A stretch of 64,000 bases of DNA. Origin: Flavobacterium sp. KACC 22761 (GTDB lineage Bacteria; Bacteroidota; Bacteroidia; Flavobacteriales; Flavobacteriaceae). Positions 17,862 through 26,893 of the stretch are shown here, piece after piece (position 1 is the stretch's first letter; every line of letters starts with the position of its first letter). The DNA lies in NCBI RefSeq assembly GCF_034058155.1, contig NZ_CP139148.1:2728001-2792000 (forward strand), given 5' to 3'. Made by a program: the position numbers and the translations under genes. The notes under the pieces are model-generated. The model searched no databases and was not told the DNA's origin. It saw nothing but the letters and a program-made list of their open reading frames with translations.

Positions 17862-19042
17862 TATTTCTTGCGTTTTAAAATTTCGTCTTTCGTATTCGGT
17901 TTAAAATGAGCTCCGGCACAACGCATTACAGCATCAAAACCGTAACGGCTTTTCATTTTATCCATCGCTTCATAAAGCGAGAGCATTTCCTGAGTATCTT
18001 CAAAAAGATCAATTTGATAGGTTCCGCGCACCAATCCGCTAAAGCGAACGCCAATCAAACGCAGGCGCATACGACGCTGATAGACTTTCTCAAAAAGTTC
18101 TATTACATTTTTAGTTAAAATATGATCGGCAGATGTATAAGCCACTCGGCATTGTTTGGTTTCGGTATCAAAATTGGCATAACGTATTTTGACGGTAACA
18201 GTCGAAGTCAACCATTGTTCCGCACGAAGCTGAAAAGCCAGTTTTTCGACCATTCCTAATAATATTCGTCTCAATTTAGCAAGATCAATCGTGTCCTGAG
18301 AAAAAGTAGTTTCGGTCGAAATTGATTTTCTTTCTGTATAAGGTTCAACAGGCGTATGGTCGATTCCGTGCGCTTTTTTCCAAAGTTCGAGACCATTTTT
18401 ACCAATCATTTGCTGTAAAACCTCAGCAGGCATTTCGGCTAAAGTCTGAATTTTACGAACACCAATTCTAGACAAAAGCTGAAAAGTCACAGCACCAACC
18501 ATCGGGATTTTCTGAATCGAAAGCGGATTTAAAAAGTCTTGTACTTCTTGTTCTGGAATTTGAAGATTTCCGACAGGTTTACCTTCGCCAGTTGCAATTT
18601 TTGAAACGGTTTTGTTTATGGATAATGAAAAACTAATTGGCAATCCGGTTTCTTTGATGACTTTTTGAGCCAGTTCATTGGTCCATTTATAACTGCCATG
18701 AAATTTATCCATTCCGGTAATGTCCATATAAAACTCATCGATACTCGCTTTTTCTAAAACAGGCGCTTTTTCCTGAAGAATTTCGGTAACATCATGAGAG
18801 AGTTGTGAATACAATTCCATGTCGCCTTTCATCACTTTTGCGTCTGGACAAAGTTTCAATGCCATACGAATTGGCATAGCAGAACGAACTCCATATTTAC
18901 GGGCTTCATACGAACAAGATGCCACAACACCGCGGTCTCCGCCACCTATAATAAGCGGAATTCCGTTAAGTTCTGAGTTAGTGCGTCTTTCGCAGGATAC
19001 AAAAAAGGTATCCAAATCCATATGTACAATTGCCCGTGCCAT
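17861..19042 (-). CDS. dinB: Y-family DNA polymerase (DinB/ImuB-like)
   Basis: A 393-residue translesion polymerase. Catalytic residues are visible: MDLDTFF (first Asp), then KASIDEFYMDITG (Asp-Glu pair). SYEARKYGVRSAMP is the typical finger motif. The little-finger domain covers about 240-350 and the tail is basic and short. Since the catalytic acids are intact it should be an active polymerase like Pol IV, unlike classical ImuB, which lacks them. ATG 19042 (MARAIVHMDLD) is the obvious start. It is the first gene of the operon with dnaE, exonuclease and alkB downstream, and is divergent from the S24 repressor gene, which probably controls it. Confidence 0.93.
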   Translation of the reverse strand: MARAIVHMDLDTFFVSCERRTNSELNGIPLIIGGGDRGVVASCSYEARKYGVRSAMPIRMALKLCPDAKVMKGDMELYSQLSHDVTEILQEKAPVLEKASIDEFYMDITGMDKFHGSYKWTNELAQKVIKETGLPISFSLSINKTVSKIATGEGKPVGNLQIPEQEVQDFLNPLSIQKIPMVGAVTFQLLSRIGVRKIQTLAEMPAEVLQQMIGKNGLELWKKAHGIDHTPVEPYTERKSISTETTFSQDTIDLAKLRRILLGMVEKLAFQLRAEQWLTSTVTVKIRYANFDTETKQCRVAYTSADHILTKNVIELFEKVYQRRMRLRLIGVRFSGLVRGTYQIDLFEDTQEMLSLYEAMDKMKSRYGFDAVMRCAGAHFKPNTKDEILKRKK

Positions 19043-19061
19043 TTTCTTTTTTGTTTTTGTA

Positions 19062-19113
19062 TGGAACAAAATTAGCACAGGTAATAACAATTTTTTGTAT
19101 ATTTGCTGTTCCA
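19062..19113. promoter_or_regulatory. candidate divergent promoters with two-armed S24 operator
   Basis: A TGGAACA (19062-19068) and its mirror TGTTCCA (19107-19113) flank the 90-base gap between the divergent dinB and repressor genes. Each arm abuts a consensus -7 element: TATATTTG at 19098-19105 on the plus strand and TAATTTTG (19067-19074 read on the minus strand). Such placement would let one repressor shut both promoters. The operator function is inferred from symmetry only. Confidence 0.5.
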
Positions 19114-19131
19114 AATTATAACAAATTAATT

Positions 19132-19905
19132 ATGTCCTTATTTTCAGACAACATCAGAGCATTAAGGGTTAAGCATAAAATATCGCAGGAGAAATTAGCT
19201 GAAAACCTTAGCATTACCAGAGGTAGATACGTGAAATACGAAGATGGAACTTCGGAAGCACCGTATGACATTTTAAAGAAAATTGCGTTATATTTTCATA
19301 TGAGTATCGACTTGATATTATCTGTCGATATACGTAAAATTGATGTGCAAAATTTGATAAAACTGGAAGGCAACCGACTTATTTTGCCGATTCAAGTGGA
19401 TAGTTTTGGAGAAAATTTTATTGAAATTGTATCTCAAAAAGCAAAAGCAGGTTATTTAAACGGATATGCTGATCCAGAATATATTGAAAGTTTACAGCAG
19501 ATTACGCTTCCGTTTTTAGGTCCTGGAAAACACCGCGGATTTCCTGTTGAAGGCGATTCAATGCCTCCACACGAAGATGGTTCTATTATTATTGGCCGTT
19601 ATGTGGAAAAGCTGGGAGAGGTAATGGATGGCAAAACCTATATTCTGATTACCAAAAGCGAAGGAATGGTTTACAAACGTCTCAATAAAAACAAAAAGAA
19701 TGCTTTGGTTTTAGAATCGGATAATAGTTTTTATCCGAATTATGAAGTGAAAGCTTCTGATATTTTAGAGATTTGGGAATACGAATGCAACATTGGCCGT
19801 TCAGATAAAAAACAAGAAACTACAGAAACCGGAGCAATGAAAGATTTGCTTTTAGAATTGAAAAGAGAAGTTCGAGAAATTAAGAATAATACTTCGAATA
19901 CGTAG
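19132..19905 (+). CDS. XRE-type HTH repressor with S24 (LexA-like) peptidase domain
   Basis: A 257-residue SOS-type repressor. An N-terminal XRE helix-turn-helix (LRVKHKISQEKLAENLSITRG) covers about 5-60. The S24 peptidase fold at about 120-225 has the catalytic serine in PVEGDSMPPHEDGS and the lysine in VYKRL. A candidate autocleavage bond is Ala-Gly in KAKAGYLNG. DNA damage would trigger self-cleavage and release of the dinB-dnaE operon, as for LexA or phage repressors; this is inferred from the family and the divergent placement. ATG 19132 is chosen because it begins the HTH domain (MSLFSDNIRALRV). Confidence 0.92.
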   Translation: MSLFSDNIRALRVKHKISQEKLAENLSITRGRYVKYEDGTSEAPYDILKKIALYFHMSIDLILSVDIRKIDVQNLIKLEGNRLILPIQVDSFGENFIEIVSQKAKAGYLNGYADPEYIESLQQITLPFLGPGKHRGFPVEGDSMPPHEDGSIIIGRYVEKLGEVMDGKTYILITKSEGMVYKRLNKNKKNALVLESDNSFYPNYEVKASDILEIWEYECNIGRSDKKQETTETGAMKDLLLELKREVREIKNNTSNT

Positions 19906-19948
19906 TTTATAGCCACAGATTTCACAGATTAAAAGGATTATTTTTTTT

Positions 19949-20024
19949 TTTGCCACGAATTACACAAATTTCCATTAATTATATTTAATAAAAATTCGTG
20001 AAAATTTGTGTAATTCGTGGCAAA
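19949..20024. repeat. palindromic intergenic repeat (GCCACGAATT type)
   Basis: A perfect 23-base inverted repeat, starting TTTGCCACGAATTACACA, with arms 19949-19971 and 20002-20024. It is nested between CCACAGATTTCACAGATT (left) and CTTAGCGCCTTCGTGGC (right) segments. The same nest appears at 24.4-24.65 kb, so this is a dispersed family. Confidence 0.75.
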
Positions 20025-20121
20025 CAAACTATACAAAGTAGTAAAAAAACCTTTTAATCTTAGCTATCGGGAGTGGCTTTTAAAATAAACTTTGTGTCTT
20101 AGCGCCTTCGTGGCAAAAAAA

Positions 20122-20883
20122 CTAAAAAACTTTCGCAAATCCCAAACCATATTGCTGTCCGTTATAAAAAGGCATTATCATAGAAGTTGATTTGTTTTCA
20201 GAATCTGACTTAAATAATTTTTTTGTAATATACGGATTAATCCAATACGCAATTTTGGTACTCAAAATCCCAATTCCCGCTCCCGCAGCAACATCTGTCA
20301 GCCAATGACGATTATTGTAAATTCGGAATAATCCCGTTCCTGTTGCGACGGCGTAACCTGCAATTCCGTACCAAATCGATTTGTCTTTATATTCTTGATA
20401 TAAAAATTCGGCACCCATAAATGCCGTTGCTGTATGGCCAGAAGGGAAGGAGTTATTCGAACTTCCGTCAGGTCTTTCTTCATGGACGATTGATTTTAAA
20501 CTCAAAACGGTTGTTGCCATAATAGCATATGAAGTCACCAATATGACCGAACGATCGCGTATATTGTTTTTCCCTTTTACGCCAAAGGCATTCAAAGCGT
20601 AAACAGAAGCAGCTGGCGCATATTGCGAGAAATCATCAATGGTAATTTTTTCATCAATATCTTCAGTAACTTCACTTTGAATCTGATGATTAAAATTTAA
20701 GAGTTGGTCATTTCCAATTCCAATAACGCCATAGCCTATTAATACACTCGGAATAATTAATTGCTTGTAATTGAATTTTAAATGATTGGAAGTGGTATCA
20801 ATTTTTGTGATCGAATCATTTTGCTGTGCATTCGCAGAAAATAATCCAAATAGAAATACCAGGGAAATGGCTTTGTAAAACAT
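20122..20883 (-). CDS. PAP2-family (phosphatidic acid phosphatase type 2) protein
   Basis: A 253-residue exported or membrane-bound phosphatase. A signal peptide (FLFGLFSANAQQ) is followed by the PAP2 domain with its three motifs: KSIVHEERPDGS (motif 1), SFPSGHTATAF (motif 2) and YNNRHWLTDVAAGAGIG (motif 3, catalytic His). The family hydrolyses lipid phosphates such as undecaprenyl pyrophosphate, phosphatidic acid or lipid A phosphates. The target here is unknown. It stands alone between repeat-rich gaps. Confidence 0.93.
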   Translation of the reverse strand: MFYKAISLVFLFGLFSANAQQNDSITKIDTTSNHLKFNYKQLIIPSVLIGYGVIGIGNDQLLNFNHQIQSEVTEDIDEKITIDDFSQYAPAASVYALNAFGVKGKNNIRDRSVILVTSYAIMATTVLSLKSIVHEERPDGSSNNSFPSGHTATAFMGAEFLYQEYKDKSIWYGIAGYAVATGTGLFRIYNNRHWLTDVAAGAGIGILSTKIAYWINPYITKKLFKSDSENKSTSMIMPFYNGQQYGLGFAKVF

Positions 20884-20990
20884 CTTTCGTTGTCGTTATA
20901 TTTTGCAATATTAACGAAGGTTTTCGCCAACTATTTTTCTCTTAATTGAACCTTAAGTGAATATTAATTTGTTGGTTTTAAATGAGGTAG

Positions 20991-21299
20991 TTGAATTAAG
21001 ATTAGCTAAATTATTATAGATAAAACAGAATATATTGTGTAATCCCTACGGGATAAATATATGTGTGCAGAAATTTTTCTACCAATATATAATCTCTACG
21101 AGATACTCCTTTAGGAGTTAAATATTGGTAGAAAAAAAGTATAAATTACAAGAAAGTCCGTAGGGACAATTCATATTGTAGGGCTGGATTTCAATCCAGT
21201 TTAATAATATGATATAGCCTATAATTGTTTTGCATTGCGGAATTTCTGTGTCAACCGGATTGAAATCCGGCCCTACAATATGGATCGAGCCTTTGGCTC
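20991..21299. repeat. composite palindromic intergenic repeats
   Basis: Two nested palindromes. The first pairs segments around 21040-21170, such as TTCTACCAATAT with ATATTGGTAGAA. The second pairs ATTGTAGGGCTGGATTTCAA at 21176 with the mirror TTGAAATCCGGCCCTACAAT near 21262. There is no coding frame. The structure resembles non-autonomous or REP-like elements. Confidence 0.6.
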
Positions 21300-21303
21300 T
21301 TTT

Positions 21304-23034
21304 TTACACTTTCAGTGAAAACCAAAACGTACTTCCCAATCCCAAATTACTCTCAACACCAACGCTTCCGTTTTGAGCTTCAATAAATTCTTTACTAATA
21401 GCTAATCCCAATCCCGTTCCAGATTTCTGACTTCCCGGAACTTGAAAATATTTATCAAAAACTCGGTCTTTATATCGTGTGTCAATTCCTTTTCCCGTGT
21501 CGATAACCTGAAATACAATTTGATTTATTTCTTTTTTAAGTTTGATATGAATGGTACTTTTTTCAGATGAATATCTTATCGCATTCGACAAATAATTAAT
21601 CAAAACCCAGCCTGTTTTTTCGCTGTCAGCTTTTACTTCGGTCAGGTTTTCATCGGCATCAACAATTAACTGAATTTGTTTCTGATCGGCTTGAACTTTT
21701 ACCGCTTCAACAGCATAATTTACAATTTGATGCGGATTGCTTTTTTCGATATTCAGTTGAATGTTTCCGGTTTCCAATTGCGATAAATTGAGTAATTCGC
21801 CTGTAATTTTCAGTAGTCGCTGACTGTCCTCTTTTATACTTTCAACCAATTGTTTTTGGTCTTCATTCATATCGCCTGTTTTTTCGTTTTCAAGCAATTT
21901 CAGACTTAATTTTATCGAGGCAATTGGTGTTTTTAATTCGTGTGAAACGGTTGCAATAAAATTGGTTTTAGCAAAATCCAATTCTTTAAAAAGTGTAATA
22001 TTTCGCAGAATAATAACATCGCCAATATTGATTTCTTTTTCTTCGCCAGTCGGAATTATAGTAATATTCAGAATCTCTTTTTCGAAATAACTTTCTTTTC
22101 CGTGAGCGAAGATTTTAAGCGGTTGTTTTTTAGGAATATCTGAATCTTCTTTTAAAATCAAAGAACGAATCAAATCATTTGACAGAGCCAGTTTTGAAGC
22201 CGATTTCCCAATAAGATCCTCTAATTTTAGACCAATAATTTTAAGCGCTTCATCATTGGCAAACAAAACAATTCCTTCATGATCCAAACCAATAATAGGA
22301 TCATTCATATTATTGATAAGCGTTTCGAGGCGTTTCTTTTCAAAAAAGAGTTTGTATAAATTACTGTCATTATATTCCTGAAGTTTCTGCGCCATTGTAT
22401 TGAACGATTTAGCGAGATCTCCAAATTCGCTGTGACTCGTAAAATGAACTCTTTCAGAATAATTTTTATTGGCAATTTCCTTAATACTCAACGTTAATTC
22501 TTTTATAGGATTCGCAATATTATTTGGCAGATTGACTAATAGATTAAAAGCAATCAAAAAGCATAAAGTTCCCACAATGGCAATCCATAAATTGGCAGTT
22601 TCTGCGGTATGTTGAGCAATATCGCTTTTTTGTTTTATAGCATTCATATTGAGCTTCATGATCTCAAAAATATCCTGCCTGATTTGTGTTTTTAAAGATT
22701 CATCAGAATTGTTTTTTTCTAAAAGAGAAAAGTTTTTTTTCAGGTTGTCAGTTCCTTTTTTCTCCCCAACTTCAGTAACATTTTGTGTCTGTTTCTGAAG
22801 ATTGTCTTTGAAAATAACAATTGCGTGATTTTTATCTGCGGTGATTTCATCTAATGCCAAAAGCATATTTCTAGAATACTCTAAAGTATTATAATTGGCT
22901 TTTAAAATATTTTCGGTGTCTTTTTTTATTGAAAAAATATAAAAGGCACTTACCAATGTGAGTATTATTATTAGTAAAAATAATAATCCAACACCCAGAT
23001 TCAATTTGGTTTTAATTCTCATTTTATAAAACAT
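21304..23034 (-). CDS. membrane sensor histidine kinase (HAMP-PAS), kdp-linked
   Basis: A 576-residue kinase. Membrane helices lie at about 12-33 and 150-171, enclosing a short four-helix-type sensor region. A HAMP domain (NPIKELTLSIKEIANKNYSE), a PAS domain (NNMNDPIIGLDHEGIVLFAN), HisKA (VSHELKTPIASIKL) and HATPase (NYLSNAIRYS, DTGKGI, GTGLGLAIS) follow. It is the last gene of the kdp cluster, downstream of a short KdpD that lacks its own kinase core, so it may supply the missing kinase activity. The likely partner is the NtrC-type regulator encoded at the other end of the cluster. That partnership is inferred from location only. Confidence 0.9.
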   Translation of the reverse strand: MFYKMRIKTKLNLGVGLLFLLIIILTLVSAFYIFSIKKDTENILKANYNTLEYSRNMLLALDEITADKNHAIVIFKDNLQKQTQNVTEVGEKKGTDNLKKNFSLLEKNNSDESLKTQIRQDIFEIMKLNMNAIKQKSDIAQHTAETANLWIAIVGTLCFLIAFNLLVNLPNNIANPIKELTLSIKEIANKNYSERVHFTSHSEFGDLAKSFNTMAQKLQEYNDSNLYKLFFEKKRLETLINNMNDPIIGLDHEGIVLFANDEALKIIGLKLEDLIGKSASKLALSNDLIRSLILKEDSDIPKKQPLKIFAHGKESYFEKEILNITIIPTGEEKEINIGDVIILRNITLFKELDFAKTNFIATVSHELKTPIASIKLSLKLLENEKTGDMNEDQKQLVESIKEDSQRLLKITGELLNLSQLETGNIQLNIEKSNPHQIVNYAVEAVKVQADQKQIQLIVDADENLTEVKADSEKTGWVLINYLSNAIRYSSEKSTIHIKLKKEINQIVFQVIDTGKGIDTRYKDRVFDKYFQVPGSQKSGTGLGLAISKEFIEAQNGSVGVESNLGLGSTFWFSLKV

Positions 23035-23046
23035 TTAGTTTTTTTT

Positions 23047-23268
23047 GAACCATATAAGTGATATAAGAAAATATTAGAGTTCTTTTATTTAACCGCAAAG
23101 AGCGCTAAGGTTTCGCAAAGCACACAAAGATTATATTTAAAATACTTTGCGCCCTTGCGTCTTTGCGAGTAAAAAACTCTAGCGAACTTTGCGTAAAACT
23201 TTGCGCTCTTTGCGGTTAAATTTCAACATCTCTAATTAAATGAACTTATATAACTTATATGGTTTAAA
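23047..23268. repeat. large nested palindrome between two kdp genes
   Basis: The outer arms are AACCATATAAGTGATATAAG and its near-exact mirror at 23248-23268. The inner arms are AACCGCAAAGAGCGCTAAG and CTTTGCGCTCTTTGCGGTT. The element fills the whole gap between the short kdpD and the kinase gene. Related GCAAAG-type repeats occur at 14.7 and 36.06 kb. Confidence 0.7.
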
Positions 23269-23275
23269 ATTTTTT

Positions 23276-24397
23276 TCACGACAATATCACAAGATCAACA
23301 TTTGACAAAGACAATTTGTTCAGCAAACGCTTGAAAATTGTTGTAGACAAAATTACTTTAAACAAATTGAAATGCGGTTTCCCGATGCATACCGTTGTAA
23401 TTTGTTTTTCTTCTACCGTTTTCAAAATAGCATCTGTAATATTTGAGTTTTCTAGTTTAATAACTTCCGCGCCCAATTGCACTGCGAGTTTAAAGTTATT
23501 AATTAAATGTCTTTGTTTGTCAAGTGCAATTCTCGTACTGCTTTCTTTTGGCGTTTCGACATACAAAACATACCAGGATCCATTGTAATAACTGGCTAAT
23601 CGTGCTGCTTTTCTAATTATAATTTTGGCTGTTTTTTCATTACTGCTAATGCAGGCCAACAATTTTTCGTGCCGTAAAGCATGCAAATTCGGGACTTCAC
23701 TTTCTACTTTTCGAACGACTTGACTTGCGACTTCTTTCAAAGCCAATTCACGCAATTGCAGAATTTGTTCCGATTTAAAAAAGTTCGCTAAAGCCGTCGG
23801 AATTTTATCCGGCGTATAAATTTTTCCTTCTTTCAAACGATCAATCAAATCTTCTGAAGTCAAATCGATATTTACAACTTCATCCGCCAGACGCAAAACA
23901 TTATCGGGAATTCGTTCCTGAACATCAATATTTGTAATTCGTTTTACATCTTCATTTAAACTCTCAATATGCTGAATATTAACGGCCGAAATGACATTAA
24001 TTCCTGCATCCAAAATCTCCAGAACATCCTGCCAGCGTTTTTCGTTTTTGCTTCCTTCAACATTGGTATGTGCCAATTCATCAACAATAACGACTTCTGG
24101 TCTAAGGTTAATAATGGCTTGCACATCGAGTTCTTCAAGTTGTTTTCCCTTATAAAAAATTGTTCGCCTCGGAATAATCGGCAAACCGGCCAAAAGTTCA
24201 TGCGTTTCCTTCCGCATATGCGTTTCGATGTAGCCAATTTTTACATCGATTCCGTTTTTCAATAACGAATGCGCTTCCTGAAGCATACGAAAAGTCTTGC
24301 CCACACCGGCGCTCATCCCAATGTAGATTTTAAATTTTCCTTTCCTAGATTTCTGAATCAAATCCAGAAAATGCTGTGCGTTGTTTTCGTTTTCCAT
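23276..24397 (-). CDS. kdpD: short KdpD-like sensor protein (KdpD N-terminal and USP domains only)
   Basis: A 373-residue protein covering only the cytoplasmic input half of KdpD. It has the Walker-A-like IYIGMSAGVGKTFRML, the VDELAHTN motif and the NIQHIESLND-like block (NIQHIESLNED), followed by a universal-stress-protein domain from about 240 on. The four membrane helices, GAF and kinase core of the 894-residue E. coli KdpD are absent. The family senses K+ limitation and c-di-AMP or ATP status. ATG 24397 is preferred over an upstream in-frame TTG. The gene follows the porin and precedes a full histidine kinase gene on the same strand. Confidence 0.9.
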   Translation of the reverse strand: MENENNAQHFLDLIQKSRKGKFKIYIGMSAGVGKTFRMLQEAHSLLKNGIDVKIGYIETHMRKETHELLAGLPIIPRRTIFYKGKQLEELDVQAIINLRPEVVIVDELAHTNVEGSKNEKRWQDVLEILDAGINVISAVNIQHIESLNEDVKRITNIDVQERIPDNVLRLADEVVNIDLTSEDLIDRLKEGKIYTPDKIPTALANFFKSEQILQLRELALKEVASQVVRKVESEVPNLHALRHEKLLACISSNEKTAKIIIRKAARLASYYNGSWYVLYVETPKESSTRIALDKQRHLINNFKLAVQLGAEVIKLENSNITDAILKTVEEKQITTVCIGKPHFNLFKVILSTTIFKRLLNKLSLSNVDLVILS

Positions 24398-24404
24398 GTT
24401 TTTT

Positions 24405-24645
24405 TGTTTTGCCACGAAGGCGCTAAGGCGCAACGGTTTATTTTAAAAGCCACTCCCAATAGTTATCGGGATTCACAGATTAAAGTGATTTTTTTTTAGC
24501 CACGAATTACACGAATTGCACAAATTTTTATTTTAAAAATGGGATAACGTTAAAGTAATTAATTCGTGAAAATTTATGCAATTCGTGGCAAATGACTCAA
24601 CACAAAGAATCCCTTTAATCTGTGGAATCTGTGGCAAAAAATATT
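24405..24645. repeat. nested palindromic repeat, second copy of the GCCACGAATT family
   Basis: From outside in: GCCACGAAGGCGCTAAGG, CAGATTAAAGTGATT / CCCTTTAATCTGTGG, and TAGCCACGAATTACACGAA with its mirror TTATGCAATTCGTGGC. The order matches that at 19.9-20.1 kb, showing a repeated composite element. Confidence 0.65.
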
Positions 24646-24647
24646 TT

Positions 24648-25727
24648 CTAGAAACTAATCGCCAGCGAAGTTGTTACAAACGTATTCGTATCCGTTGGAA
24701 GATTATCTTTATTTGTAAAAATTTCATCCTTGCTTGACAGATTTCTTGCTTCAATTCTAAACATAACATTATCAGTAACTAAGTAATCAAAGTTAGCTGA
24801 AAATCCGTAAGTTTTAAATCCGTTTGGAGATTCTGTTGCGATGATTACGCCTTTTTCGTCGCTGTAATATTCTCCACGTGCTGCCAACTGAATTTTATCA
24901 GTCGGTTTGTATTGTAGAATCAAAACAGGAGAGAACCAAACGTCATATTTTTCGCTTCCTTTAGCCGATTGCTGAGAACCAATATCAAATCCAGTTGTCA
25001 GATTCACTTTTTCAGCTACTTTAAATTGTCCGTAAAAGTTATTGAAATAACGCCATTTTTTATCAATATCCGGCTGTTCGTTTCCAACATAAGTGCTCCA
25101 GTTCAAAGTCACATTATCCGATGGCTTAAAAGTAACCTGCGTTCCAAAAGCAGGAGTCTGATTGCCTTCTACTTTTTCAATTCTTTGCCAACCGTTTAAA
25201 TACATTCCGGCCAAATACCATTCTCCAGATTCTGAAGTATAACCAATTTTAACTCCCGTTTCATAATAAGGAGAATTCTCAGCCAGAATACTTCTCGTTA
25301 AAGTCTGACAATCTTTTCCAATTGCACTTTCAAAACCAATATGCGAAGGCATAATTCCCGCATCAATCCATAAATTATGGTTTTTAGAAATTTTAACGCC
25401 AACATTTGCTTCATAAACATTTTGCAATAAACCCTGTTCAGCCGACATATTATACTGCGGATAAGTTCCAGCCATCAAGGCAAAATTTCCACGGACATTT
25501 TCTGTCGAATAATTCACTTTTGCCATTCCCAAATTCAGGTTGACTTCATTGCTTTTATTATAACTGTAAAAAAAGTTTGGCCGAGTATGATTTTCAGGTT
25601 TCCCGAAATCATAACTGTAATAAACGTCTACATATCCCGAAAACGTAAACGGACTTTTAGATGCTGACTGTGCGTGTAAATTGCTAAAACCAAAAGCGAT
25701 TAAAGCAGTAAGTATTATTTTTTTCAT
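24648..25727 (-). CDS. outer-membrane beta-barrel porin (BBP2-like) in the kdp operon
   Basis: A 359-residue outer-membrane protein. A signal peptide ends at LHAQ. Alternating strands such as FTFSGYVDVYYSYDFG and ARGEYYSDEKGV, and the C-terminal NTFVTTSLAISF with terminal phenylalanine, fit a barrel of the BBP2/OmpL-like porin family. The typical outer-face motif GIMPSHIGFESAIGKDC is present. Its position between kdpC and kdpD suggests it admits K+ or a co-regulated ion through the outer membrane, which is an inference. Adjacent porins are common in Bacteroidota kdp clusters. Confidence 0.85.
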   Translation of the reverse strand: MKKIILTALIAFGFSNLHAQSASKSPFTFSGYVDVYYSYDFGKPENHTRPNFFYSYNKSNEVNLNLGMAKVNYSTENVRGNFALMAGTYPQYNMSAEQGLLQNVYEANVGVKISKNHNLWIDAGIMPSHIGFESAIGKDCQTLTRSILAENSPYYETGVKIGYTSESGEWYLAGMYLNGWQRIEKVEGNQTPAFGTQVTFKPSDNVTLNWSTYVGNEQPDIDKKWRYFNNFYGQFKVAEKVNLTTGFDIGSQQSAKGSEKYDVWFSPVLILQYKPTDKIQLAARGEYYSDEKGVIIATESPNGFKTYGFSANFDYLVTDNVMFRIEARNLSSKDEIFTNKDNLPTDTNTFVTTSLAISF

Positions 25728-25761
25728 TTTGCGGTATTCAATTATTTATTTAGTAGATTTT

Positions 25762-25847
25762 TTAGGAGCTAATCCCGCTATCCGTTTCAATCTTTTGTGC
25801 CGAACCCCGGCACAAAAGGATTTCCACTACTATCGGGGCTAGGGCAT
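25762..25847. repeat. 86-base dispersed repeat, copy 1
   Basis: It opens with AGGAGCTAATCCCGCTATCC, contains the hairpin CTTTTGTGCCG / CGGCACAAAAG and closes with TATCGGGGCTAGGGCAT. A copy with few differences lies at 35918-36003. Confidence 0.8.
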
Positions 25848-25958
25848 TTGGGGTAAAAAGGCGTTTTGTATTATAATAGGTTTTATATCCTAACAGGTTT
25901 CTAAAACCTATTAGGTATTATTTTAAGTTTAGTTTTTTCGATTCCAATTTGCGTTCTG

Positions 25959-26063
25959 TTTGTCATTTCGGCGTAAGGAGAAATCTTCGCAAGTAGCTCC
26001 GCAAAGGATATCAATCTGTGTCGATTTGGCAATGAGGATTTCTCCTTACGTCGAAATGACAAA
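25959..26063. repeat. MITE-like inverted-repeat element
   Basis: 27-base terminal inverted repeats with one mismatch (TTTGTCATTTCGGCGTAAGG at the left, 25959-25985; mirror at 26037-26063) enclose about 50 bases with no coding frame. A second small palindrome, GCAAGGTTTTGAAAACCTTG, follows at 26109-26128. Confidence 0.75.
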
Positions 26064-26180
26064 TTATACGTGTTGCTTCATGATAATAGTTGACACAGAT
26101 TCATACCTGCAAGGTTTTGAAAACCTTGTAGGAGAAAAACTTAGAATCTCAGTATCTTAGAATCTTAGCATCTTAAAGCT

Positions 26181-26732
26181 TTAGCGAAGCTGATCAAGCG
26201 CCACATTCAATTCCAAAACATTAACCGTCTCAGGCCCAACAATGGCAGTATTAATTTTAGATTCTACCAAAACTTTTACTTTAGCCTCATCCAGTTTTCT
26301 TTCTTTAGCAATTCTTTTAACCTGAATCAAAGCGCCTTGGGGAGAAATATTCGGATCTAGACCACTTCCGGAAGCCGTAACCATATCAGCTGGAATATCA
26401 GATTTTTTCAAATAAGGATGAACCAATAAAAGTGTATCAATTCTTTTTTGAACCAAAGCCAAATATTCGGCATTGCTTGGACCTTTGTTACTTCCAGCAC
26501 TTCCTGCAGCATTGTAATCTACAGCCGAAGGTCTTCCCCAGAAATAATTTGATTTATCAAACTTTTGTCCGATTTTTTGATAACCAATTACTTTTCCGTT
26601 AATCGAAATAGTTTCTCCTTTTCCTTGATTGGGAGCAATTTGTGCGATTCCGTAAATCGCAAGAGGATAAATAATTGCAAATAGAATTAATGTAACCGCA
26701 GTAAGTTTTAGTATAGAAAATAGATTTTTCAT
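26181..26732 (-). CDS. kdpC: potassium-transporting ATPase subunit C
   Basis: A 183-residue KdpC, the single-helix subunit that stabilises the KdpFABC complex in the inner membrane. The N-terminal membrane helix is at about 8-30. Family blocks are SNYFWGRPSAVDYNAAGSAGS, SGSGLDPNISPQGA and VNVLELNVALDQL. The size fits the family (about 190). It lies downstream of kdpB after a 160-base repeat-filled gap and upstream of the porin gene. Confidence 0.97.
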   Translation of the reverse strand: MKNLFSILKLTAVTLILFAIIYPLAIYGIAQIAPNQGKGETISINGKVIGYQKIGQKFDKSNYFWGRPSAVDYNAAGSAGSNKGPSNAEYLALVQKRIDTLLLVHPYLKKSDIPADMVTASGSGLDPNISPQGALIQVKRIAKERKLDEAKVKVLVESKINTAIVGPETVNVLELNVALDQLR

Positions 26733-26744
26733 TTTGTTTGAGAT

Positions 26745-26893
26745 TCTAAGGGACTAAGTTGCTAAGGTTCTAAGATTTCTTCTCAGAACTTAGCAATTCA
26801 GAACCGATGTTTTTTATTGAGTTTTGATAGATTCTAGTTTTTACGATTCTAAGAGAAAACCTTAGTTCCTTAGAATCTTAGCACCTCAGAACC
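26745..26893. repeat. palindromic repeat between kdpC and kdpB
   Basis: A left arm, AGATTCTAAGGGACTAAG, is mirrored by CTTAGTTCCTTAGAATCTTA near 26860. Further CTAAG/CTTAG motifs lie inside. It fills the intergenic gap. Confidence 0.65.

Noticed and set aside
25740..26180. Repeat-rich stretch considered as a CRISPR array
   Set aside because: The repeats are inverted, not evenly spaced direct repeats with unique spacers, and no cas gene is in the window.
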